Positions 15,619-23,187 of a stretch of DNA of 37,374 nucleotides are shown here, one piece after another. Source of the stretch: an uncultured Bacteroidales bacterium (GTDB taxonomy: Bacteria > Bacteroidota > Bacteroidia > Bacteroidales > Bacteroidaceae); contig CADCCR010000006.1 of the NCBI GenBank assembly GCA_902799985.1, forward strand, positions 1 to 37,374. The letters are read 5' to 3'. The notes below the pieces were generated by a model that was given only the letters and a program-made list of their open reading frames with translations, was not told the origin of the DNA and searched no databases. Both the position numbers and the translations under genes were made by a program. The stretch's first letter is position 1; each line of letters begins with the position of its first letter.

Positions 15619-18075
15619 TTACTTATTCTCTATCTTCAGGAACTTCACTTCGATTCCCGCTCTGCGAAGCAGGTCGACGCCGTCGGTGAGTCGGTACTCC
15701 CTGCAGTATATCACGCGCTTGATGCCTGCCTGAATGATGAGCTTGGCACATTCTATGCAAGGCGAGTCTGTGACGTAGAGCGTGCTGCCGTCGCTGTTGT
15801 TGCCGCTTCGGGCTATCTTCGTGATGGCGTTGGCCTCGGCATGGAGGACGTAAGGCTTCGTCACGCCGTTCTCTTCGCAGACGTTCTCGAAGCCCGAAGG
15901 AGTGCCGTTGTAGCCGTCGCTGATGATCATCTTGTCCTTCACGACGAGTGCTCCCACCTGGCGTCGCTGGCAATAGCTGTTCTCACTCCATATCATGGCC
16001 ATGCGCAGATAGCGCTGGTCCAGAGCACGTTGCTTCGACTCCCCTACCCCATTCCTTTGCAGCAGAGCCTTGATGTCGGGCTCCTTGCCGCGGAAGTTCA
16101 CGTAGAGTTGCATGGGTTCGGCTGTACCGCCTTTCGACAGGACTTCACGACGGAAGCGGTCTGCCGTTACCTTGTCGAAGATGCCCTTCTCGAGGAAGAG
16201 GCTGAAGGCGTCGGCATCCAGCACTTCTGCCCATTTGTAGCTGTAGTAGCCGGCTGCATATCCGCCGCTCATGATGTGCGAGAACTGCACGCTCATGTTT
16301 GTTCCGGGCACCTCGGGGAGCAGTTTGGTGCGGCTCCAAGCCTGTTGCTCGAAGCTCAAGATGTCGTCGGTGAGCGGGGAAGTGAGGGTGTGATAGGCCA
16401 TGTCGAGCATGCAGAAGCTGAGCTGACGGATGCAGGCATAGCCACAATGGAAGTTACGGCTGGCCCGTATGCGCTGGATGAGCTCATCGGGAAGCGGCTC
16501 GCCCGTCTCGAAGTGTAAGGCGAAGGTGTGCAGGAAGTCAGGCTCTACGGCAAAGTTCTCCATGATTTGCGAGGGCAGTTCCACGAAGTCGCGACGGACA
16601 TTCGTGCCGCTCAGGGCCCGATAGTGAACCTTTGAGAAGATGCTGTGCAGAGCGTGTCCGAACTCATGCAGGAAGGTCTCCACCTCGCTCAAGGTGAGTA
16701 GCGAAGGCTTCTCGGCAGTCGGCTTGGTCAGATTCATCACGATGCTGACGTGCGGCCGATGGTCGTTGCCTGCCTCGTCGACGTATTGCTCGCTGAAGTC
16801 CGTCATCCATGCTCCGCTCTGCTTGCTGGCTCTTGGGAAGAAGTCGGCGTAGAGAACGGCCAGGAAGCTGCCGTCGGCATCGAAGACTTCATAGGCTTCT
16901 ACATCGGGATGATAGACCTCGATGTCGGGTTGCAAGCGGAATGTGATGCCATAGAGCTTTGTGGCCAGCCCGAAGATGCCGTCCTTGACATTCTGCAAGG
17001 GGAAATACGGACGGAGCATCTCGCTGTCGATGTTGTGCTTGCGAAGCTGCATCTTGTGGCTATAGTAGCTCCAGTCCCATGGCATGAGCGTGAAATCCTC
17101 TCCTTCCAGCTCGCGTGCCAGTTGGCAAAGTTCCTCCTGTTCGCTCTTGGCAACAGGCATGTAGGCGGCATAGAGGTCGTCGATGAGCTTGTTCACTCGG
17201 CAGGTGTTCTGGGCCATACGCTCTTTCAGGGCATAGTCGGCAAAGCACTTGTAGCCGAGCAAGGCGGCCATCTCTTGCCGGAGGTTCACGATTCGTCGTA
17301 CTATCTCGCGGTTGTCGCAGGCATCCCCCTTGCAGCACAAGGTGTTACGGGCGATGTACATCTGTCGGCGCAGCTCGCGATTGTCGGCATAGGTGAGGAA
17401 TGGTCCGTAGCTCGGAGCATGGAGCGTGAAGAGCCAACCCTCTTTGCCTTTCTCCTTTGCGGCAAGGGCTGCGGCATCCTTGGCTGTATCTGGCAGACCG
17501 GCAAGCTGGGTCGGGTCGGTGATGTGGAGCTCGTAGTCGTTGGTCTGCTTCAGTTCATTCTGACTGAACAGCAGGCCAAGCTGAGCCAGTTCCGTCTCCA
17601 TAGCAGCCAGCTTCTCCTTGTCTTCCTTGCCGAGACAAGCGCCGCTGCGGACGAAAGCCTGGTAGGTGTCGTCCAGGAGTTTGCGTTGCTCGTCGTTCAG
17701 CTGCCCGGGGTTCTCCCAGACTTGCTTAATGCGTGCGAAGAGCATCTCGTTGTGCATGATGCGTGCATTATGCTCGGTGAGTATGGGAGAGAGCTTTTGT
17801 GCCAGCTCGTCCATAGCGTCGGATGTGTCGGCACTCACCAGATTGAAGAAGATGCTGCTGACGCGTTCGAGCAACAATCCCGTCTGCACGGCCACCGTGT
17901 TCTGGAAGGTCGGCGTCTCGGGATTGGCTATGATGGCAGCTATGGCTTCGTCCTCTTGCTTCATGCCCTCGAGGAAGGCCGGTTCGTAGTCCTCGAGCTT
18001 GATGTGTGTGAAAGGCGCTGTGCCATGCAAGGTCTTGAAGGTTGGTTCAAGCAATATGTTCATTTGTTTACTCAT
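15619..18075 (-). CDS. M3 family oligopeptidase fused to dCMP/ComEB-type deaminase
   Basis: An 818-residue fusion. Residues 1 to about 678 are an M3 (oligopeptidase A/Dcp-like) zinc metallopeptidase of near full family length, with HEFGH at 470-474 and the RDFVELPSQIMENFAVEP block. Residues about 679-818 are a complete zinc deaminase of the dCMP deaminase/ComEB family: HAEANAITK carries the ligand His745 and catalytic Glu747, and PCIEC gives Cys773 and Cys776. These are normally separate proteins. The join falls on GGGGTAGGGG (16041-16050, minus strand); loss of one G from the first run would create an immediate TAG after the peptidase. The start is ATG 18075, whose A is shared with the stop of the Crp gene. 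Either a real fusion or an indel could explain this. Confidence 0.85.
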   Translation of the reverse strand: MSKQMNILLEPTFKTLHGTAPFTHIKLEDYEPAFLEGMKQEDEAIAAIIANPETPTFQNTVAVQTGLLLERVSSIFFNLVSADTSDAMDELAQKLSPILTEHNARIMHNEMLFARIKQVWENPGQLNDEQRKLLDDTYQAFVRSGACLGKEDKEKLAAMETELAQLGLLFSQNELKQTNDYELHITDPTQLAGLPDTAKDAAALAAKEKGKEGWLFTLHAPSYGPFLTYADNRELRRQMYIARNTLCCKGDACDNREIVRRIVNLRQEMAALLGYKCFADYALKERMAQNTCRVNKLIDDLYAAYMPVAKSEQEELCQLARELEGEDFTLMPWDWSYYSHKMQLRKHNIDSEMLRPYFPLQNVKDGIFGLATKLYGITFRLQPDIEVYHPDVEAYEVFDADGSFLAVLYADFFPRASKQSGAWMTDFSEQYVDEAGNDHRPHVSIVMNLTKPTAEKPSLLTLSEVETFLHEFGHALHSIFSKVHYRALSGTNVRRDFVELPSQIMENFAVEPDFLHTFALHFETGEPLPDELIQRIRASRNFHCGYACIRQLSFCMLDMAYHTLTSPLTDDILSFEQQAWSRTKLLPEVPGTNMSVQFSHIMSGGYAAGYYSYKWAEVLDADAFSLFLEKGIFDKVTADRFRREVLSKGGTAEPMQLYVNFRGKEPDIKALLQRNGVGESKQRALDQRYLRMAMIWSENSYCQRRQVGALVVKDKMIISDGYNGTPSGFENVCEENGVTKPYVLHAEANAITKIARSGNNSDGSTLYVTDSPCIECAKLIIQAGIKRVIYCREYRLTDGVDLLRRAGIEVKFLKIENK

Positions 18076-18776
18076 TATTCTTGTTTGTCTTGATTGTCGG
18101 CGGCAAGGAATGCCTGCAGGTCGCTGATGATGAAGTGTCCTCTGCCCAGGTGGATGAGTCCCTCCTCGTCCCAACGGTTGAGCAAACGCGAGGTGGTGAG
18201 GCGTGTCTCGCCGATGTAGCGGGCAAGTTCCTTCATGTGTATGATGAGTTCCACTTTGCCTTCGCAGCCGGGGAAGAGCGTCTGTATGAAGTGGCGCAAC
18301 CGTTCCTCAGCTTTATCCTGCCTGCTGGGTCGCAGGGCAGCGGCTCTCTTCTGTGCTATTGCCGAAAGCATGTTCAGCATGTTCAGGCGGAACACTTCGC
18401 TCTTCATGAGGTGACTGCCCAGCATCGTCTTGGGGATGTTGAGCAGAGCCACATCGGTCTGTGCCTGATAGGTGTGCTCGTAGACGGGCGTGAGGCCGAA
18501 GAGTCTGTCCACTTCGATAACGGCAGGTGCCTTGAGTCGTGAGCGTGTGGCATAGGTTCCGTCGGGCGAGAGGTGTTCGCGCAGCAGTTCGCCTTTGGTC
18601 AGGAAGAGCAGGCTGCTGCAAGGGTCTCCCTGTCGGATGATGGGCAGATGAGAGGCAGGCAACTCGTCGGGGTCGAGCCTGAGCGATTCTTCCCAGCCGA
18701 GCAGTTCCCTGCTGCCGATGCCTTGCAGCAAAGGCAAGCGTGTGAAGAGGGCGTATCTTTTGGCGAGGTCCTGCAT
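18075..18776 (-). CDS. Crp/Fnr family transcriptional regulator
   Basis: A 233-residue regulator. The N-terminal cyclic-nucleotide-binding-like domain contains PIIRQGDPCSSLLFLTKGELL. The C-terminal winged helix has ELARYIGETRLTTSRLLNRWDEEGLIHLGRG, the usual Crp helix-turn-helix pattern. No cysteine cluster of the Fnr Fe-S kind is seen, and the ligand is unknown. The gene starts 6 nt after apbE ends and its TAA overlaps the ATG of the peptidase by one base, so it is inside the operon. Confidence 0.87.
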   Translation of the reverse strand: MQDLAKRYALFTRLPLLQGIGSRELLGWEESLRLDPDELPASHLPIIRQGDPCSSLLFLTKGELLREHLSPDGTYATRSRLKAPAVIEVDRLFGLTPVYEHTYQAQTDVALLNIPKTMLGSHLMKSEVFRLNMLNMLSAIAQKRAAALRPSRQDKAEERLRHFIQTLFPGCEGKVELIIHMKELARYIGETRLTTSRLLNRWDEEGLIHLGRGHFIISDLQAFLAADNQDKQE

Positions 18777-18782
18777 CCTGCG

Positions 18783-19805
18783 TTATTTGATGATGTATGT
18801 TTTGAAGCCTTCCGTACTCCAGGTTCGGTAGTTCCCCTCCTCATCGGAGTAGATGAAGTATGCTTCGAGCTGCGGCTGTGTCTGCAGGACTCGCTTGGCT
18901 TCTTCCATTCCCAGCACCATGAAGGCGGTTGCGAAGCCGTCCGCTTCAGCACAGGTTGGTGCCATCACCGTGCTCGACAGGATGTCCTGCTGAGCGGGAT
19001 AGCCAGTCCGCGGGTTGATGGTGTGTGCTATCTTGCGACCCTCGCTGATGTAGAAGTTGCGGTAGTTGCCGCTTGTGGCAATGGCTCCTGCCGAGAGTTT
19101 CACGATGTCCTGCAGTTCCGTGTTCGTGGATGTGGAGTCGTCATCGGGCTTGTTGATGCCGATGCGCCAGGCGTTGCCCTTCTCGTTGACGCCTTCCGCC
19201 ACCACTTCGCCGCCAATCTCAACCATGAAGTTCTGTATGCCATGACTGCGAAGCACCTCCGCCGCCTTGTCCACCCCGTAGCCTTTGGCTATGGCGCTGA
19301 AGTCGAGGATGGAGAGCGGATTGTCCTTCGTAATGCTGTCTCCCTGAAGATGTATGGCGGAGAGTCCGACCAAGCTGCGAAGGCTGTCCACCTGTGTGAT
19401 GTCGGGCATTTGTCCGCTCTTGAAGCCGAAACCCCAGGCATTAACCAGAGGTGCAACGGTCGGGTCGAAGGCTCCGGCGGTAGCTGTGTTGATGGTGTAC
19501 GAGAGTTGCAGCACTTCGCCAAGCATCTTGTCGGCTTTGCCTGTCTCGTTTCTGTTGATGCGGCTGATGGTGCTCTGCGGGTTGAACATCGAGAGGGAAG
19601 CGTCCACCTGTTTCAAGGCTGCTTCTATCTCGGCACAGAGGTTTTCGCCATAGAGGTACTTGGCATGATAGATGGTGCCGAAGATGGTGCCTTCGTTGTG
19701 CTGGTAGGTTTCGTTTGCGGTCTTTCTTCGAGAAGGGGAAAAGATGAGAAGGCAGACGATAGCAGCAAGAGCCACCATGGTCAAGAGTATATTTCGTTTA
19801 GCCAT
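18783..19805 (-). CDS. apbE: FAD:protein FMN transferase
   Basis: ApbE covalently attaches FMN to Thr residues of target proteins such as NqrB, NqrC or RnfG in the cell envelope. The 340-residue protein begins with a membrane segment (ILLTMVALAAIVCLLIF). It has the family blocks EGTIFGTIYHAKY, LSMFNPQSTISRIN, GAFDPTVAPLVNAWGFG, LDFSAIAKGYGVDKAAE, VEIGGEVVAEG, ATSGNYRNFY and HTINPRTGYP. ATG 19805 is selected because the longer frame to 19889 adds an arginine-rich stretch and overlaps the DUF6048 gene. No target gene (nqr or rnf) is in the window. Confidence 0.93.
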   Translation of the reverse strand: MAKRNILLTMVALAAIVCLLIFSPSRRKTANETYQHNEGTIFGTIYHAKYLYGENLCAEIEAALKQVDASLSMFNPQSTISRINRNETGKADKMLGEVLQLSYTINTATAGAFDPTVAPLVNAWGFGFKSGQMPDITQVDSLRSLVGLSAIHLQGDSITKDNPLSILDFSAIAKGYGVDKAAEVLRSHGIQNFMVEIGGEVVAEGVNEKGNAWRIGINKPDDDSTSTNTELQDIVKLSAGAIATSGNYRNFYISEGRKIAHTINPRTGYPAQQDILSSTVMAPTCAEADGFATAFMVLGMEEAKRVLQTQPQLEAYFIYSDEEGNYRTWSTEGFKTYIIK

Positions 19806-19824
19806 AGAGGATTCGTTTTTCGCT

Positions 19825-20676
19825 TTACTGTTGTTTTTCGCTCTTCGCCTTTGCCTTCTTCGCTGTCTTGCCGACGTCGAACACCACATTTACCGTACCG
19901 CCCCAGCCGTTGCTGTCGTTCTTACCGAAGCCGGGAACAAAGTAAGGTTCTCCTTCATCCGGCGCACTCAGGGCAACACGCGACTTGTAACGTATGCTCC
20001 ATCCCAACCGGACGAAGCTCCAAAGCTTTGTCTCTACGCCTACGCCGAACTCCAGCCATTGTGCCGTTGCTTTCTGTCCGTCGAGCTGAAGTGGAGCGGT
20101 TGTGCCATAGATGGGGTCGGTGAAGCTGTTGTTTCCGATGTCGTACTTGAAGCTACTGAAGCCGTAACGGAAGATGGCGAAGAGGCGGTTGCCATTGTGC
20201 TTCTTTGTGAAGTTGTAGTCCATGCCGAAGCGCATGTATGGCGATGTGGTGCCGAATGTGTTGCCCGTCTCTGCGCCTTCGCGATGGCAGTCGCCGATGC
20301 CGAGCTCTGCCACTGGGAAGTACTTATCGAGGATGTTCAGACGCGCTGCAACCTCCATGTTGGCAAACTTCGCATCCATAATCTTCATGAAGAGTCCCAC
20401 GAGGTCGGCACTTACGGCAACGCCGCTGAACAAGGGCGCTTTTGCTGGCTTCTTGGCTTCTGCTTCTGCCGGAACAGGTTGCTCCTTTTGCTCTTGGGCA
20501 GCTTGCGGCTGCTTCGTTTGCTCCTGTACTGGCTGGGGTTGCTCCGTCTGCACCTGGGCATGAAGCGTGGTGGCGGCCAAGCTAATCAGCAGCAGAAACA
20601 AGGTGCGACTCCACCTGTGCCACAGCTGGAACACAAGGTCAGAGCAAATATATCTGCAGATTGGTGGTCGTTTCAT
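19825..20676 (-). CDS. DUF6048 family protein, probable envelope beta-barrel
   Basis: A 283-residue protein with a signal peptide (hydrophobic core TLFLLLISLAATTLHA, cleavage near residue 40). A low-complexity linker of Q, P, E and A follows at about 41-80, made of imperfect EQPQPVQEQ-like repeats. The remaining 200 residues have alternating aromatic and glycine-rich strands (RFGMDYNFTKKHNG, LFAIFRYGFSSF, RLGWSIRYKSR) in the style of small outer-membrane barrels. It matches Bacteroidetes DUF6048 from memory; function is unknown. It overlaps the end of the DUF6452 gene by 38 nt, a pairing that suggests a joint role. Confidence 0.75.
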   Translation of the reverse strand: MKRPPICRYICSDLVFQLWHRWSRTLFLLLISLAATTLHAQVQTEQPQPVQEQTKQPQAAQEQKEQPVPAEAEAKKPAKAPLFSGVAVSADLVGLFMKIMDAKFANMEVAARLNILDKYFPVAELGIGDCHREGAETGNTFGTTSPYMRFGMDYNFTKKHNGNRLFAIFRYGFSSFKYDIGNNSFTDPIYGTTAPLQLDGQKATAQWLEFGVGVETKLWSFVRLGWSIRYKSRVALSAPDEGEPYFVPGFGKNDSNGWGGTVNVVFDVGKTAKKAKAKSEKQQ

Positions 20677-21097
20677 AATTCACAGAGGAGCGAATGATGG
20701 TGATGGAATCGATGAACTGGTGCGTAGAGCGTACATCCTCGATGGTGTGGAAGAGTGTTGTGGGGCAGTCGGGCGACTCGTAATGCACCTGGTTGCTCTT
20801 CTTTATCCAAACGGTGTCCTGCAAGAAGTAGTCCGTACCTTGCACGCTGAGCACCAGCGTGTCCTCCGCTTGCCAGTAGCTCAGGGGCAGCTTCAGGCTG
20901 GCGGTATTCAAGGACTTGTTCAGCAGGACGGGCCCGGACTTGCCGGAGGTGATGGTAAGCGTGTCGTTTATCTGCACAGCTGCACCTTCCCTCTCAAACG
21001 AAGCATACAGCCCGACGTAGTTGTAGAGGGTGCAATCGAACGATTCGCAGGCAGCTATCAGCAGGACAGCCGGGAGGAGCATCAGGCAGCGTTTCAT
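20639..21097 (-). CDS. DUF6452 family lipoprotein
   Basis: A 152-residue predicted lipoprotein: signal MKRCLMLLPAVLLIAAC with lipobox IAAC. The mature part is beta-rich and resembles the Bacteroidetes DUF6452 family (from memory); no function is known. Its ATG overlaps the stop of the glycosyltransferase gene (ATGA at 21094-21097), and its own end overlaps the DUF6048 start, so translation of the three is probably coupled. Confidence 0.75.
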   Translation of the reverse strand: MKRCLMLLPAVLLIAACESFDCTLYNYVGLYASFEREGAAVQINDTLTITSGKSGPVLLNKSLNTASLKLPLSYWQAEDTLVLSVQGTDYFLQDTVWIKKSNQVHYESPDCPTTLFHTIEDVRSTHQFIDSITIIRSSVNYETTTNLQIYLL

Positions 21098-22080
21098 ATC
21101 GTCTTTTCTATCTGGTAGCTGTTGCGTTCGGGTGCGTTACGGCTGATCAGCTCGCCCAGGAAGCCTGCCACGAAGAGCTGTGTACCCAATATCATCATGG
21201 TCAGAGCTATGTAGAAGTAGGGACTGTTGGTGACGAGCGGGTGTGAAATGCCCTTTGCCAAGCAGTAGAGCTTCGTGCCGCCTACCATCATCACAGCCAG
21301 CAGACCGATGAGGAACATCAGCGTGCCCACGAAGCCGAAAACGTGCATGGGCTTGAGGCCGAAGCTGTCGAGGAACCAGAGGGAAAGAAGGTCGAGGTAG
21401 CCGTTAACAAAGCGGTTGAGCCCCATGAACTTCGACTTGCCGAACTTGCGGGCCTGATGGTGAACCTTCTTCTCGCCGATGCGTGTGAAGCCGGCATTCT
21501 TTGCCAGATAGGGTATGTAGCGATGCATCTCGCCATACACCTCGATGTTCTTCACCACTTCGCTCCTGTAGGCTTTCAGGCCGCAGTTGAAGTCGTGCAG
21601 GTTGTGTATGCCGCTCACCTGGCGGGCTGTGGCGTTGAAGAGCTTCGTGGGGATGGTCTTCGAAAGAGGGTCACCCTTGCGGCGGTTCATCTTGAAGCCG
21701 CTCACCAGGTCGTAGCCCTCCTGTGTTATCATACGGTAGAGTTCGGGTATCTCGTCGGGCGAGTCCTGCAGGTCGGCATCCATCGTGATGACCACATCCC
21801 CCTTGGCAGCGCCGAAGCCACAATGGAGGGCGGGACTCTTGCCATAGTTGCGACGGAACTTGATGCCGTGCACGGTGTCGGGGTTGGCTGCCTTGAGCTC
21901 CTCGATGACTTCCCACGAGCGGTCGGTACTGCCGTCGCTCACAAAGATGACCTCGTAGCTGAAGCCGTGACTCTGCATCACACGCTTTATCCAGCTGAAG
22001 AGCTCGGGCAAGGACTCGTCCTCGTTGTAAAGAGGAACCACAACACTTATGTCCAACTTGTCGTTTGTCATTTGATTCAT
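21094..22080 (-). CDS. GT2 glycosyltransferase, membrane-anchored (DPM1/GtrB-like)
   Basis: A 328-residue family 2 glycosyltransferase, expected to move a sugar from a nucleotide donor to a polyprenyl phosphate at the inner membrane. The GT-A domain shows ISVVVPLYNEDESLPEL, VSDGSTDRSWEV, and the DADLQDSPDEIPELY segment with the metal-binding DAD. Two transmembrane segments follow (VFGFVGTLMFLIGLLAVMMV and YFYIALTMMILGTQLFVAGF), the usual C-terminal anchor of this subgroup. Donor and acceptor are not visible. It overlaps both neighbours by ATGA-type junctions. Confidence 0.9.
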   Translation of the reverse strand: MNQMTNDKLDISVVVPLYNEDESLPELFSWIKRVMQSHGFSYEVIFVSDGSTDRSWEVIEELKAANPDTVHGIKFRRNYGKSPALHCGFGAAKGDVVITMDADLQDSPDEIPELYRMITQEGYDLVSGFKMNRRKGDPLSKTIPTKLFNATARQVSGIHNLHDFNCGLKAYRSEVVKNIEVYGEMHRYIPYLAKNAGFTRIGEKKVHHQARKFGKSKFMGLNRFVNGYLDLLSLWFLDSFGLKPMHVFGFVGTLMFLIGLLAVMMVGGTKLYCLAKGISHPLVTNSPYFYIALTMMILGTQLFVAGFLGELISRNAPERNSYQIEKTI

Positions 22081-22631
22081 TCCTGTTTATTTGTTTGTTC
22101 TTTGTCCTCCTGCAGTTTGCGTGGCGTACGTACCGGTAATGCAGCAAACAGCGAGAACGGGAGTGCCAGCATGGCGTTGAACAGAGCCAGCTGGAGCACC
22201 ATGCTGCGAATGGTCATCGACTGCATCATCTCTTGCATCTCCTCCAGGTTCATCTCGGGCATCATTTGCTTCAACGCCTGACGATACTCCTCGCTTTGCA
22301 TCGCTTCTGCCAGGTGCGAGAGCATGCGGCCGTTGTCGAGCAAGAGGAAGTAGACGTACTGAACGGCATCTGTCAGCAAGCCTGCCAGCAGACTGCTGAA
22401 GAGAGAGAGTCGAAGAATGTGCAGCCAACTCACCGACGGAAACATGCGGCGGTAGACGGTCAGCATCCTGTAGAGCAGAAAGAGGCTAATCAGAGGCAGT
22501 GCCGTGCTCAGCATCGAGAGTAAGGGGCGCTCCACTCCGTACATTGTGCACAGGAAGCTTGCTCCCCAGGTCACACCTATCGGCAGAGCCATCTGGCCGG
22601 CCGTCTCCATCATGGTGGGCTTTTCGTTCAT
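22077..22631 (-). CDS. DUF4199 family membrane protein
   Basis: A 184-residue protein with about four transmembrane segments (ALPIGVTWGASFLCTMYG, LISLFLLYRML, LSLFSSLLAGLLTDAVQYVYF, LQLALFNAMLALPFSLFA). A methionine-rich stretch in the middle reads MMPEMNLEEMQEMMQSM. The arrangement matches DUF4199, found in Bacteroidetes beside a polyprenyl-phosphate glycosyltransferase, as here. Function unknown. It is the first gene of the long minus-strand operon, 46 nt after a TAACTTTG box. Confidence 0.82.
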   Translation of the reverse strand: MNEKPTMMETAGQMALPIGVTWGASFLCTMYGVERPLLSMLSTALPLISLFLLYRMLTVYRRMFPSVSWLHILRLSLFSSLLAGLLTDAVQYVYFLLLDNGRMLSHLAEAMQSEEYRQALKQMMPEMNLEEMQEMMQSMTIRSMVLQLALFNAMLALPFSLFAALPVRTPRKLQEDKEQTNKQE

Positions 22632-22677
22632 TTGCTGTTTGGGACTATATGTGTCACTTTTTACTTTTAAAGGCGTG

Positions 22678-22685
22678 CAAAGTTA
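22678..22685 (-). promoter_or_regulatory. -7 box TAACTTTG for the DUF4199-to-nrnA gene string
   Basis: Exact TAnnTTTG on the minus strand, 46 nt before the DUF4199 ATG, diverging from the SRP RNA promoter about 100 nt away. The DNA between has a 7-bp CATTTTT repeat at about 22754-22775. Confidence 0.55.
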
Positions 22686-22780
22686 CGAAATTCCATATAA
22701 AGAATAATGTATAAGGATGCAAAAAATCACTTTATCAAACAATTTTTTACTTTTCATTTTTCATTTTTCATTTTTATTTG

Positions 22781-22788
22781 TACCTTTG
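22781..22788 (+). promoter_or_regulatory. -7 box TACCTTTG for the SRP RNA and tRNA-Thr
   Basis: Exact TAnnTTTG on the plus strand about 15 nt before the SRP RNA terminal stem. The -33 zone lies in a T-rich CATTTTT repeat. Confidence 0.65.
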
Positions 22789-22802
22789 CAGCCGCAAAAC
22801 AT

Positions 22803-22898
22803 GGGAAAGTCCTATACGGCATGCTCCTTGTGAATCCCCCAGGGCTTGACCGCAGCAAGGGCAGCAGGTCGTAGCGGCGCGATATAGTAAGCTTTCCC
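22803..22898 (+). ncRNA. ffs: Signal recognition particle RNA, small bacterial type
   Basis: About 96 nt. The terminal stem pairs GGGAAAG (22803-22809) with CTTTCCC (22892-22898). The core has the bacterial SRP hallmarks CTCCTTGTGAATCCCCCAGG on the 5' side and AGCAAGGGCAGCAGG on the 3' side, the asymmetric and symmetric loops that bind the Ffh M domain. The apical part, GCTTGACCGC at 22844-22853, forms a 2-bp stem and six-base loop where many SRP RNAs have a GGAA tetraloop. The RNA works with Ffh and FtsY in co-translational membrane targeting. It ends 4 nt before tRNA-Thr, so the two are probably cut from one transcript. Confidence 0.88.
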
Positions 22899-22902
22899 AC
22901 CT

Positions 22903-22976
22903 GCCTCTTTAGCTCAGTTGGCCAGAGCACGTGATTTGTAATCTCGGGGTCGTTGGTTCGAATCCGACAAGAGGCT
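22903..22976 (+). tRNA. tRNA-Thr (anticodon TGT)
   Basis: A 74-nt cloverleaf: acceptor GCCTCTT pairs with AAGAGGC, D-arm GCTC/GAGC, anticodon loop TTTGTAA with anticodon TGT (reads ACA), T-arm GTTGG TTCGAAT CCGAC, discriminator T. The 3' CCA is not encoded. The anticodon stem has one T-T mismatch. It follows the SRP RNA by 4 nt and is followed by an intrinsic terminator. A tyrosine recombinase gene faces it from downstream, as at tRNA integration sites. Confidence 0.95.
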
Positions 22977-22984
22977 CAAAACTC

Positions 22985-23009
22985 AAGGATTGGCATCAGC
23001 CAATCCTTT
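22985..23009 (+). terminator. Intrinsic terminator after tRNA-Thr
   Basis: Perfect 10-bp stem AAGGATTGGC / GCCAATCCTT with an ATCA loop, ending in a short T-run, 8 nt after the tRNA. A second imperfect hairpin (GAGCC...GGCTC, 23037-23068, 11 of 13 pairs) followed by ATATTTT lies just beyond. The rest of the gap up to 23187 contains only a weak T-arm-like stretch near 23119. Confidence 0.8.
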
Positions 23010-23187
23010 AAACGTTTTATAACAGACAAAAGACAAGAGCCAGAATTGCTAAACTGCAACTCCGGCTCATATTTTACTCAACTTTTGCAAGCTCAGTTTC
23101 GACTAGTTTTAAAGTCATTAGTTCGATTCGCTTACAGGTTATAAGGTGGATTTGCATCATAACTTCACAACCTCATATATTTATTTC

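Noticed and set aside
16750..18093. 447-codon plus-strand frame opposite the M3 peptidase
   Set aside because: The minus frame has HEFGH and family-wide similarity; the plus frame shows no motif.
18573..20123. 516-codon plus-strand frame opposite crp, apbE and DUF6048
   Set aside because: It crosses several real genes on the other strand and has no recognisable domain.
23105..23145. Possible second tRNA or tRNA fragment
   Set aside because: Only a T-arm-like stretch is seen; acceptor, D and anticodon arms do not form.
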